Below are positions 14,571 to 20,983 of a DNA stretch of 30,477 nt, in pieces (position 1 is the first letter of the stretch; each line of letters starts with the position of its first letter). A program made the position numbers and the translations under genes. This stretch comes from a virus. Location of the stretch: positions 1 to 30,477 of IMG/VR virus record IMGVR_UViG_3300048589_000381. One strand, given 5' to 3'. Under the pieces are notes generated by a model. The model worked only from the letters and a program-made list of their open reading frames with translations, made no database searches and was not told the DNA's origin.

Positions 14571-14603
14571 AGGGCTTTTTAAATCGAATACTCCCCATTC
14601 GTT
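14571..14603 (+). repeat. Right end of the island: inverted repeats B' and A'
   Basis: B' AGGGCTTTTTAAATCG (14571-14586) and A' ATACTCCCCATTCGTT (14588-14603) are exact 16-bp inverse copies of B and A on the left. They are separated by one base here, but by 64 bases on the left. The order A-B-gene-B'-A' is that of terminal inverted repeats around a passenger gene. Confidence 0.7.
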
Positions 14604-14730
14604 CACGGGCATTAGGAAATCTTGAGCCTTTTGCTTTTCGCAAATTGCGGATTTACGTATCCGATGCAAAGGCAAGTGGGAACGGTGCAACGAGTTGACA
14701 CTTGCCTTTGTTGAGGTTATGCCCGTGAAC
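14601..14730. ncRNA. Highly structured GC-rich element (multi-hairpin)
   Basis: The outer stem GTTCACGGGCAT (14601-14612) pairs with ATGCCCGTGAAC (14719-14730), 12 bp perfect. Inside it are CGCAA/TTGCG (14639-14649), CGGAT/ATCCG (14648-14663) and a 12-bp perfect stem CAAAGGCAAGTG (14667-14678) with CACTTGCCTTTG (14699-14710). Such nested pairing fits a folded RNA or a folded single-strand DNA recombination site. There is no ORF, and strand is unknown because most stems are symmetric. Confidence 0.5.
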
Positions 14731-14765
14731 ACCAAAATAAAAAACCGTTTCAATGTTTTTTATTG

Positions 14766-14787
14766 ACTGTTATAAACAGTTTTTTTA
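14766..14787 (+). terminator. Intrinsic terminator
   Basis: Stem ACTGTT (14766-14771) / AACAGT (14775-14780), loop ATA, then seven or more T. It lies 35 bases after the structured element and closes transcription through the island, before the gene at 14818. Confidence 0.65.
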
Positions 14788-14817
14788 AATGAATATTAAT
14801 TTAATTTTTATATAAAT

Positions 14818-15411
14818 ATGGCACCTTTAAAACAAATGAAAAGGGATGATTTTTCCCTTAAAAAAGTAAGGTTTACAAATCCAGGATTGGAATGTTCCTT
14901 TGATGGAAAACAAATTGTGGATGGAAAAACAGAACCTTTTGAAACAACACGGAAAAGTAAGTATCAACCGCATCAGGATTTGATTTCATTCAAAAATGAT
15001 CTGAAACATTATTTGGCAAAGGCATATCAGTTCCATGTTGGATTTGATATTGCTGAAAAGTATCTGAAAGGCGAACAAAAACAAAAAGCAATTGATGCAA
15101 AGATTGAACTTTTTGAAAAGATTGAGGTAACTGGTGTTTCCGTTGGTGGAACCGATGAATTGCGTGGAATTGTTATTTCAGGAAAGATTGAAAGCAACAA
15201 CGGTTCCAAATGTGCAATCAATACACCAAGAATTGTTTTTTCATCTGATAAACTTGGTTATGAAGATGAAGTTGAAAAGATATTTGAATTGATCCAAATG
15301 GAGGTTTTCAGATATGTTTTTGAAGGGCGTTCCGGTGATGCAACACTTTTTGATGATCAGGATGAAAAAGATGAAGAAAAAGTTGAGGCACCAAAAGTTG
15401 ATGCCGCATAA
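14818..15411 (+). CDS. Hypothetical phage protein of the replication/recombination region
   Basis: 197 residues. The first 50 are basic and the C-terminal 25 are very acidic (DDQDEKDEEKVE then APKVDAA). The middle has alternating strands and a helix (EDEVEKIFELIQMEVFRYVF). The gene is followed by a tight terminator and then the NinG-like and SSB genes. I do not recognise the family. The acidic tail resembles those of proteins that bind SSB or DNA-mimic proteins, but this is only a remark. Confidence 0.65.
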   Translation: MAPLKQMKRDDFSLKKVRFTNPGLECSFDGKQIVDGKTEPFETTRKSKYQPHQDLISFKNDLKHYLAKAYQFHVGFDIAEKYLKGEQKQKAIDAKIELFEKIEVTGVSVGGTDELRGIVISGKIESNNGSKCAINTPRIVFSSDKLGYEDEVEKIFELIQMEVFRYVFEGRSGDATLFDDQDEKDEEKVEAPKVDAA

Positions 15412-15420
15412 TTAAAACAG

Positions 15421-15446
15421 GGCCGGTTGAAAAACACCGGCCTTTT
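15421..15446 (+). terminator. Intrinsic terminator with GC-rich 7-bp stem
   Basis: GGCCGGT (15421-15427) pairs with ACCGGCC (15436-15442), loop TGAAAAAC, then TTTT. It lies 10 bases after the previous stop and 7 before the next start, so it sets the relative level of the downstream NinG-like and SSB genes. Confidence 0.75.
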
Positions 15447-15452
15447 AATCCT

Positions 15453-15881
15453 ATGGAAGTAAAGCCAAAAAAATGTGCCAACGTTGATTGTGATAATGTT
15501 TTTACACCGAAATACAGAACAACTGAAAGAACATGTTGTTATGCTTGTGAAAAGGCATATCAGGACAGTAAACCGCAAAAGGAACAAAAGCATTATAAAA
15601 TTCCAAGAGTTTCAAAAAAACGTTCTAAAGAAGAAAAAATTTACACAGCTCGAAGGATTGTATTTCTTTCAAAGCCTGAAAACAAACTTTGCAGGATCAA
15701 TGGCACAAATTGCACTTCATTAGCAACCACAATTGAACATTCAGCCGGAAGAGGCATCAACTATCTAAATGAAGAAACCTGGAAACCTGCCTGTTCAAAT
15801 TGCAATATTGAACTGGAAAACAATTCAGAACTTTCAAAGGAACATCAGGTTAGTAAAATTCATGGAGGAAAAAAGATTTGA
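15453..15881 (+). CDS. NinG/HNH-like zinc-finger nuclease
   Basis: 142 residues. An N-terminal zinc-finger-like set CANVDCDNVF and CCYACEKAY gives clustered cysteines (about 8-32). The C-terminal part has ATTIEHSAGRGINYL, then WKPACSNCNIELENNSE with the C-x2-C and following N of an HNH/NinG fold, and HxxGGK at the end. Lambda NinG acts in Red/RecF recombination, and HNH members cut DNA. The position directly before SSB and after recombination genes supports a recombination role. Whether it is catalytic cannot be seen. Confidence 0.6.
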   Translation: MEVKPKKCANVDCDNVFTPKYRTTERTCCYACEKAYQDSKPQKEQKHYKIPRVSKKRSKEEKIYTARRIVFLSKPENKLCRINGTNCTSLATTIEHSAGRGINYLNEETWKPACSNCNIELENNSELSKEHQVSKIHGGKKI

Positions 15882-15884
15882 TAA

Positions 15885-16094
15885 ATGGCAAAGATTAAAT
15901 ATCCAAAAAGCGACAAAGCAAAAGTTATATTTGAATTCAACCGGTCCAAATTAAACAGTTCAAAATATCTTGCTGAAAGATTGGGATTAACACAATATTT
16001 CGTTGATAAAACAATTACTGATTATTTGAACCAAAAAAAGGAAAAAGCAAATTTGATAAATAAATTAAACCGAAAAATACAATGGGAAGATTAA
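15885..16094 (+). CDS. Small helix-turn-helix-like protein
   Basis: 69 residues, strongly basic. SSKYLAERLGLTQYFVDKTI (about 24-43) fits a helix-turn-helix with a 'ERLGLT' turn. It follows the NinG-like gene by three bases and overlaps SSB by 13 bases, so the three are co-transcribed. It could be a small regulator or an SSB-linked DNA-binding protein; no homologue is recognised. Confidence 0.5.
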   Translation: MAKIKYPKSDKAKVIFEFNRSKLNSSKYLAERLGLTQYFVDKTITDYLNQKKEKANLINKLNRKIQWED

Positions 16095-16522
16095 ACAAAG
16101 TGCAATTAATAGGCAGGACCGGAAACGAAATAAAAATTCACAATTTTGAAAACGGCAATGCAATTGGAAATGTTTCTTTGGCAACAACTGAAACATATAA
16201 AAATCAACAAGGTGAAAAAGTGGAAAACACTGAATGGCACAATTTGGTTTTCAGGAACAAAGCATGTGAAATAATTGAAAAGTATGTTCCAAAAGGAACT
16301 GCATTATATGTTGAAGGCCGTTTGAAATATCGAAAATGGCAGGATAAAGATGGTGTTGATCGTTATTCAACTGAAATACACATTTCAGATTTTGAATTTT
16401 TGGAAAGCAAAAAGGATTCAAATTCATCCAGTGGTTCAAATGCAAGTTCGAATTCCAGTGCAACACCACCACAACAAAACAATTATACACCAAATGAAGA
16501 GGAAGATGATCTTCCATTTTAG
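16082..16522 (+). CDS. ssb: Single-stranded DNA-binding protein
   Basis: 146 residues. The N-terminal OB fold (about 1-108) has the typical SSB order: LNKVQLIGRTGNEIKI, ATTETYKNQQGEKVENTEWH, FRNKACEIIEKYVPKGTALY, VEGRLKYRKWQDKDGVDRYS. A Ser/Asn/Gln-rich linker (about 112-136) follows, then the conserved acidic tip EEEDDLPF. Length and layout match bacterial and phage SSBs. It coats single-stranded phage DNA and recruits repair and replication partners through the tip. It is the last gene before a terminator. Confidence 0.95.
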   Translation: MGRLNKVQLIGRTGNEIKIHNFENGNAIGNVSLATTETYKNQQGEKVENTEWHNLVFRNKACEIIEKYVPKGTALYVEGRLKYRKWQDKDGVDRYSTEIHISDFEFLESKKDSNSSSGSNASSNSSATPPQQNNYTPNEEEDDLPF

Positions 16523-16542
16523 GATCCAATAATTCTATATTT

Positions 16543-16573
16543 AAGGCCTCAGCATTTTATGTTGGGGTTTTTT
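16543..16573 (+). terminator. Intrinsic terminator after ssb
   Basis: Stem AAGGCCTCAGC (16543-16553) with GTTGGGGTTTT (16561-16571), containing several G.T pairs, loop ATTTTAT, then more T. It ends the operon running through ssb. Confidence 0.7.
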
Positions 16574-16585
16574 ATTTTAAAGAAA

Positions 16586-16662
16586 TAATAAAAGTTTTTA
16601 TCATTTTATTTGGTAATAATAAAAACCTTTATTAAATTTGTTCCAACAAACAAACAAACGAT
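16586..16662 (+). promoter_or_regulatory. Promoter with tandem palindromic operators and leader (module 3 of 4)
   Basis: Operators: TAATAAAAGTTTTTATCA (16586-16603, one arm mismatch) and TAATAAAAACCTTTATTA (16617-16634, perfect), centres 31 bp apart. -33 TTTG (16609-16612) lies 20 bases from -7 TAAATTTG (16633-16640), a full consensus promoter. The leader CAAACAAACGAT is at 16651-16662, with a second partial copy AAACAAACGA just before the ATG at 16676. Confidence 0.7.
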
Positions 16663-16675
16663 TAAAACAAACGAC

Positions 16676-16999
16676 ATGAAAACACAAACAAATTTCCGTT
16701 CAAACGTATTTGCAAAAGCACATTTAATTTTTTCATCAACTCGCATTTCATTTTCCGATGCATTGAAAAAAGCCTGGAAACTTTACAGATTATCAAAGCA
16801 ACTTTTTTCAAAGGATGAAGTGAAATTTAGCTACAAAAAAGTTGATGGCACTTTAAGAACTGCCTATGGCACTTTAAAGAACGTTTCACAATTCATAAAA
16901 GGAAACGGAACGCCAAATAATAAAGTTTTCAATTATTGGGATTTGGAGGCCGTTGGTTTCAGATGTTTCAAAATAGAAAACATTGTTTCAATAGGATAA
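16676..16999 (+). CDS. SH3-fold protein of the DUF2693 type
   Basis: The start is taken at ATG 16676 after the regulated promoter (107 residues). The motif VKFSYKKVDGTLRTAYGTL, then FNYWDLEAVGFRCFKIENIV, is the pattern of the short beta-barrel DUF2693 (WYL_2-like) proteins common in Bacteroidota phages and mobile elements, in which a strand with 'DG-x-R-x-A-x-GT' is followed by 'YWD-x(7)-R-x-FK'. The N-terminal 45 residues are an extra helical part. The function is unknown; the gene is expressed from one of the four module promoters. Confidence 0.6.
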   Translation: MKTQTNFRSNVFAKAHLIFSSTRISFSDALKKAWKLYRLSKQLFSKDEVKFSYKKVDGTLRTAYGTLKNVSQFIKGNGTPNNKVFNYWDLEAVGFRCFKIENIVSIG

Positions 17000-17004
17000 A
17001 AACT

Positions 17005-17072
17005 AAAGCCTTTGTTATTTCCAATTTTTGATGTGAGGTTAATATTTGGAAATTCCTCAGCAAAGGCTTTTT
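17005..17072 (+). terminator. Terminator with internal predicted pseudoknot
   Basis: The outer stem AAAGCCTTTG (17005-17014) pairs with CAAAGGCTTT (17061-17070), followed by further T. Inside, ATTTCCAA (17017-17024) pairs with TTGGAAAT (17046-17053), and loop bases TGAGG (17034-17038) can pair with CCTCA (17055-17059), giving an H-type pseudoknot. It lies between the DUF2693 gene and the gene at 17087. Confidence 0.55.
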
Positions 17073-17086
17073 AAAAATCTTCCAAA

Positions 17087-17317
17087 ATGGCAAAGAAATC
17101 TGAAAATTTAGTTGTTGCAGAAATCAACAAAAACTTCCTGATCCAGTGGAAAAATCAGGATGAAAAAGAAACACAGCTTGTTTCAGCAGGAAAGTATCAT
17201 ACAATTGTAGGTGCTGAGTTTGCAGAAAAGCATTTTAAGAAGGTTTTGGAAGGTGGGCAACAGAATTACACGTTTCTGATTAGAAAACGTCTTAGAATTA
17301 AATTTTATTCAAAATAA
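17087..17317 (+). CDS. Hypothetical protein (76 aa)
   Basis: A small basic, beta-rich protein: NFLIQWKNQDEKETQL, then FAEKHFKKVLEGGQQNYTFL. It lies right after the structured terminator, so it is probably made by read-through or attenuation, and before the GHKL-like gene, which has its own leader motif. No family is recognised. Confidence 0.6.
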   Translation: MAKKSENLVVAEINKNFLIQWKNQDEKETQLVSAGKYHTIVGAEFAEKHFKKVLEGGQQNYTFLIRKRLRIKFYSK

Positions 17318-17340
17318 CTTAAATAAAAACAAACGATAAA

Positions 17341-18636
17341 ATGAAGTATTTAAAAATTTCAAACAAAGGTGTTGTTGAACCTGAGGCCTTCAGTTTAGTT
17401 GGCGCATCAACAAAAAGAAACGATGATTCAAAAATTGGAATGTTTGGATCAGGAAACAAATATGCAATCAGTTTCCTATTCAGGAACAAAATGAACTTCA
17501 GGGTTTTCACTGGAGGCCGTGAAATGACATTTACAACCGTTGAAAAGGCATTTGCAGGAAAAACATTTGATGTTATTGTTATTGATGGAAAAGAAACTTC
17601 TTTAACTACTGAAATGGGGCCAAAATGGAAATTGTGGCAGGCAATCAGGGAACTTTATTCAAACGCAATGGATGAAGGCCTGATTGAATTTAAAATGGTT
17701 GATGCCATTTCTGATGATGAACCAACTGATGAAACTTCAATTTATATTGAGGCAAACATGGAACTGTTGGAAATGCATTTTGAAATTGATAAATACTTTT
17801 CACATGGCAGGGTGCCAATTTATGAAAACAAGTTTGGAAAGATTTACAAAAGCTCAGGTAAAAGTTGCGTGGTTTACAGAAAAGGAATCAAAGCAATTGA
17901 AAATGAAAAACCTGGAATATTTGATTATGATCTGAATGATTTGGATTTAACTGAAGATAGGATTGCAAGATATTCATGGGATGTTCCTCAGGGAATTTGG
18001 AACCTGTTGGAACTTTGTGATGATGATTTTATTGTTCGCAAATTGCTGATGGAAATTCCAAACCGTGAATATTTTGAAAACAATGTTGATGATTCATTTG
18101 TAACTGTTTTCACTGGTGGAAAATTTCCTCAGGTTTGGAAAGAGGCACTTTGTGATTCCAAGATTGCGCCAAGAAACATGGGCGGTTTTGTAAAGGATGA
18201 AGAACGTGCAAAAACAACACTTTTACCATCACGTTTATACAATGCAATGGTTGCCAGTTTTGGAAAGGATCTGAAAACACAATCTTTTAAAACATCTGAT
18301 GTTGGATTGCCTTATGTGATTGTAGAGCAAAAGGAATTTGAAAAGAAAATTCTGAATGATGTAAAAGGTTTTTTCACGGAATGTAAATTTGATATTGATT
18401 ATGATATTCGCATTGTTGATTTTAAAGATGCTGATATTCATGGTTCAATTGAAGGTGAAACAATTCTGATTGATATAAATGCTTTTGAACGTGGAAAGGT
18501 TTGGATTGCAAACGTTATCATTGAAGAGTATATTCACATAAAGCATAATGCAGCCGATGAAAGCCGAAAGTTCCAGGATGCATCAATTGGTGAACTTTTA
18601 ACCTATATGCAAAAAATAAATTCATTTTTGTTATGA
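17341..18636 (+). CDS. GHKL-like ATPase with motifs in permuted order and a zincin-like C-terminus
   Basis: 431 residues. An N-terminal glycine loop (KIGMFGSGNKYAI, 31-43) precedes the N-box-like IRELYSNAMDEG (102-113, with E104 and N108 in the E-x3-N pattern that holds ATP-Mg). In Hsp90/gyrase-type ATPases the N-box comes first, so the order looks permuted. Near the C-terminus IIEEYIHIKHNAA (E395, E396, H399, H402) resembles a zincin E-x2-H motif. Similar proteins occur in Bacteroidota phages, often annotated only as ATP-binding. Substrate unknown. The leader AAACAAACGATAA (17327-17339) ends just before the ATG. Confidence 0.6.
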   Translation: MKYLKISNKGVVEPEAFSLVGASTKRNDDSKIGMFGSGNKYAISFLFRNKMNFRVFTGGREMTFTTVEKAFAGKTFDVIVIDGKETSLTTEMGPKWKLWQAIRELYSNAMDEGLIEFKMVDAISDDEPTDETSIYIEANMELLEMHFEIDKYFSHGRVPIYENKFGKIYKSSGKSCVVYRKGIKAIENEKPGIFDYDLNDLDLTEDRIARYSWDVPQGIWNLLELCDDDFIVRKLLMEIPNREYFENNVDDSFVTVFTGGKFPQVWKEALCDSKIAPRNMGGFVKDEERAKTTLLPSRLYNAMVASFGKDLKTQSFKTSDVGLPYVIVEQKEFEKKILNDVKGFFTECKFDIDYDIRIVDFKDADIHGSIEGETILIDINAFERGKVWIANVIIEEYIHIKHNAADESRKFQDASIGELLTYMQKINSFLL

Positions 18637-18995
18637 AAGAATTTTTAAAAACTTTGATCTATTGCATCAGGCAGGCAATTGAAATTCAGAAGGCAATCAC
18701 CGGTTTAAAAGATAGGCCGGTGATTGATCACAAATTTACACGTGGTGAATGGCACGTTGTGGAATATGCAGGATTTGGAATTGTTCAAGATTCTGATCAG
18801 TACGATGGAAAAAAATTATTGGATTTGGAAGAAGTTTCTGAAGATGAATTTTATGCAAATGCACGTTTAATTGTTGCAGCGCCAAAACTTCTTCAGATTG
18901 CAGAAATGTACTTTGATTCAATGCGTGGAACTGGATTAGAAAATTCCCTTCCCTATCAGATAACTTTGAAAACCTTAAAAGAAATTGAAGGATGA
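18633..18995 (+). CDS. Phage protein with an 'ANARLIVAAPKLL' motif
   Basis: 120 residues. The conserved tail DEFYANARLIVAAPKLLQIA is found in many small phage proteins of unknown role, usually next to replication or accessory genes. The N-terminal part (TLIYCIRQAIEIQKAI) is hydrophobic and helical but not a clear membrane span. It overlaps the preceding gene by four bases and the next by four, so it belongs to the same operon. Confidence 0.6.
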   Translation: MKEFLKTLIYCIRQAIEIQKAITGLKDRPVIDHKFTRGEWHVVEYAGFGIVQDSDQYDGKKLLDLEEVSEDEFYANARLIVAAPKLLQIAEMYFDSMRGTGLENSLPYQITLKTLKEIEG

Positions 18996-19186
18996 AAAAT
19001 GAAATAAATGATCCAATTATTATTGATGCAGTTTTTGTTAGGGAAACAAAAGATGCAATTCTTTTTGATTGTGAAGGTGATTTGGAATGGTTTCCGAAAA
19101 AGAACATAAATTTTGATTCTGAAAACGATGAATTGGAAGTTGAAAGATGGATTTTAAAACAGAAATTTCCTGATGAAAGCTATTGA
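18992..19186 (+). CDS. Small acidic phage protein (64 aa)
   Basis: 64 residues in the pattern DAILFDCEGDLEWFPKKNIN, then a short acidic stretch, then VERWILKQKF. This resembles a small domain seen in phage proteins (a strand, a 'W-x-P-K' turn, an acidic turn and a 'W-I' helix). The function is unknown. It overlaps its neighbours at both ends. Confidence 0.6.
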   Translation: MKNEINDPIIIDAVFVRETKDAILFDCEGDLEWFPKKNINFDSENDELEVERWILKQKFPDESY

Positions 19187-19433
19187 TATGAAAAGGAAAA
19201 GATTATGCAATTATGATGTTCAACTTTGGCTGCCTGAAAATGAACGTGAAAGTGAAGATGATCCAGGATTTGTTTTGGTTTCCGGCACTGGATGGTTTCA
19301 TTGTTGGGCCAATGATATTGAAGCTGATGGAAAGGATCAGTTGAACAACATCACAGTTGGAATTGTTGAAGATGCTGAAACCGGAAAAGTTTACAATGTT
19401 CACCCAAATAACATTCAATTTATTAAAGATTAG
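19173..19433 (+). CDS. Small beta-rich hypothetical protein (86 aa)
   Basis: ATG 19173 overlaps the previous gene by 14 bases; an alternative in-frame ATG at 19188 lies just after the previous stop. The protein has a Trp-rich middle (GFVLVSGTGWFHCWANDIEA) and a C-terminal strand pair (TGKVYNVHPNNIQFI), typical of small phage beta proteins. No function is known. Confidence 0.6.
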   Translation: MKAIDMKRKRLCNYDVQLWLPENERESEDDPGFVLVSGTGWFHCWANDIEADGKDQLNNITVGIVEDAETGKVYNVHPNNIQFIKD

Positions 19434-19436
19434 ATA

Positions 19437-19694
19437 ATGGAAAACATAATAAAAAATATTGATTCAAAAGAAATAATTGATGAAATAAAAAATGATCGTT
19501 TCATTAAAGAATATTACTATCAACTTTATATTTTGAATCAAAAAGCAATTCCTGAAAAGATAATATTAAAAGGAAGTGAAATAATTTATAATTATTCAGA
19601 TTCTTTTAATGCAACTGAAATCAAAATTAAAGAATTTATAAAAGAAAGAATTAATCAAATTATTGAACGATGGCAAACACAAAATCAAAAGTAA
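19437..19694 (+). CDS. Hypothetical protein (85 aa)
   Basis: 85 residues, rich in Ile, Lys and Glu and predicted helical (EIKIKEFIKERINQIIERWQ at the C-terminus). It starts three bases after the previous stop. The DNA is distinctly AT-rich. The function is unknown; the last 25 bases overlap the next small gene. Confidence 0.55.
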   Translation: MENIIKNIDSKEIIDEIKNDRFIKEYYYQLYILNQKAIPEKIILKGSEIIYNYSDSFNATEIKIKEFIKERINQIIERWQTQNQK

Positions 19695-19837
19695 ACAGAA
19701 ACGTTCCTGATTCTGATTCAATACAATTAAGATCAGATTTTTGGAACCAAAAATGGATAAATCCAATTTCAGGATTTGAAGAAAGGATTTATTCAAAGAA
19801 AAATGAGCCAACAAAACATTTTAATTACGAACACTAA
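19670..19837 (+). CDS. Small hypothetical protein (55 aa)
   Basis: ATG 19670 lies inside the end of the previous gene, and TAA ends at 19837. The product begins MANTKSKVNRNVPDSDSIQL and contains SDFWNQKWINPISGF. It is soluble and basic. The overlap and A-rich context support translation; no function is recognised. Confidence 0.5.
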   Translation: MANTKSKVNRNVPDSDSIQLRSDFWNQKWINPISGFEERIYSKKNEPTKHFNYEH

Positions 19838-19849
19838 AACAAAACGATT

Positions 19850-20398
19850 ATGAAAACAAAAATCACATTACTAATGCTATTTGTAACAATGGCAATTTCA
19901 GCACAGGTTGAACCGTTCTTTGGATTTTCAATTGATCCAAAAATGGCAATTGAAGGACCGTACAAAGGCAAAACAAACGACATTGGAACAACTTTCAATG
20001 GTGAATTTAAAATTGGGGTTGATTTTGATGATTTCCGATATACAATGATGGTTGAAATCCATCCTGCAATCAATTACACCAAATGGACCTGGATCGCATT
20101 GGATTATAAAATAGCAGATTTTCCAGTTAAAAGATTTGGTACTTATATTGGACTTGAAAGCTCAGTTATTTACAGAACCAATTCAAATCCCGATTACACC
20201 GATGGTAACAATTATAAAAAGCACCAAAGCACAAGGGCAATAAATCCTGGTGTTAACTTGGAATTTCAATATAGGGTTTACAAAACATTTTATTTAAGTT
20301 CAGGGATCAATGTTTTTGGCGCTGAAGAAGCATTGACACGATATGATAAATATATCCGGTGGGATTGGATGATTGGCGGTTATTATAAATTTAATTAA
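19850..20398 (+). CDS. Secreted outer-membrane-like beta-barrel protein
   Basis: 182 residues. A clear signal peptide (MKTKITLLMLFVTMAISAQ; cleavage likely after AQ or before it) is followed by alternating strands such as FNGEFKIGVDFDDFRYTMMV and YIGLESSVIYRT, and an end GGYYKFN with the terminal aromatic pattern of outer-membrane barrels. It resembles small porin-like or OmpA-barrel proteins. A phage-encoded outer-membrane protein could alter the receptor or block superinfection. The leader AAAACGATTA (19841-19850) precedes the ATG. Confidence 0.6.
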   Translation: MKTKITLLMLFVTMAISAQVEPFFGFSIDPKMAIEGPYKGKTNDIGTTFNGEFKIGVDFDDFRYTMMVEIHPAINYTKWTWIALDYKIADFPVKRFGTYIGLESSVIYRTNSNPDYTDGNNYKKHQSTRAINPGVNLEFQYRVYKTFYLSSGINVFGAEEALTRYDKYIRWDWMIGGYYKFN

Positions 20399-20446
20399 GT
20401 TCATTGATTTATATTTATTATGTTTACAATATAAAGTCATATAATT

Positions 20447-20983
20447 ATGAAAACTGATGAAATGTATGAACTGTATAAAAAGGGATACAGTTTAGCTGAT
20501 ATTGCAAATGTTTGCTCACTAAGTCGTCAATCTGTTTATTCTCGTTTTAAGAATAAAAAATTAAAGTTGCGTTCAAAAAAGAAAAAACCATTCATAATTA
20601 TAGATGGGTTGAGATTCACAATAAATAGAGATGGTTATTATGAATGTACGACAATTGACAGGTTAATGCTTCACAACTATAATTGGGAGAAAATAAATGG
20701 TAAAATTCCAAATGGATATGAATTACATCATAAAGACTTGAATAAAATAAACAATGAAGTTTCAAATTTACAGCTTGTAACCCCAAAACAACATACAGAG
20801 ATTCATTCAAAAATTAGAAATGGTAGTGGAATGAACAAAAAAGTAAAATGTATTGAAACAGGCGAAATATTTGATAGTATAGTTCAGGTAGCAAAAAAAC
20901 ACAATCAGTATTCATCAAACGTATCAAGATATTATATTGATGGAAAAAGAAAATTAGATGGATTTACTTATGAGAAAATATAA
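20447..20983 (+). CDS. HNH homing endonuclease with helix-turn-helix and NUMOD1-like domains
   Basis: 178 residues. Residues 8-35 (YKKGYSLADIANVCSLSRQS) form a helix-turn-helix. The HNH core ELHHKDLNKINNEVSNLQLV (92-111), with H94/H95, N107 and H116/H120, is clear. The C-terminal 45 residues (KCIETGEIFDSIVQVAKKHN and on to DGFTYEKI) match the NUMOD1 DNA-binding module. Such enzymes cut DNA near their own insertion point and spread selfishly. The gene ends 26 bases inside the next gene, the methyltransferase, which is its likely target region. Confidence 0.8.
   Translation: MKTDEMYELYKKGYSLADIANVCSLSRQSVYSRFKNKKLKLRSKKKKPFIIIDGLRFTINRDGYYECTTIDRLMLHNYNWEKINGKIPNGYELHHKDLNKINNEVSNLQLVTPKQHTEIHSKIRNGSGMNKKVKCIETGEIFDSIVQVAKKHNQYSSNVSRYYIDGKRKLDGFTYEKI

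Noticed and set aside
14601-14730. Integron attC site
   Set aside because: The folded shape is suggestive, but the ends (GTTCACG / CGTGAAC) do not fit the RYYYAAC and GTTRRRY core sites, and there is no integrase.
15357-15593. Minus-strand ORF
   Set aside because: It is a shadow of the NinG-like gene and the end of the preceding gene, has no leader, and every convincing gene here is on the + strand.
20404-20426. Promoter for the HNH gene at 20447
   Set aside because: TATATTTA and TATGTTTA boxes are present but the -33 TTG is too close (about 12 bases) to either, so only weak -7 matches remain.
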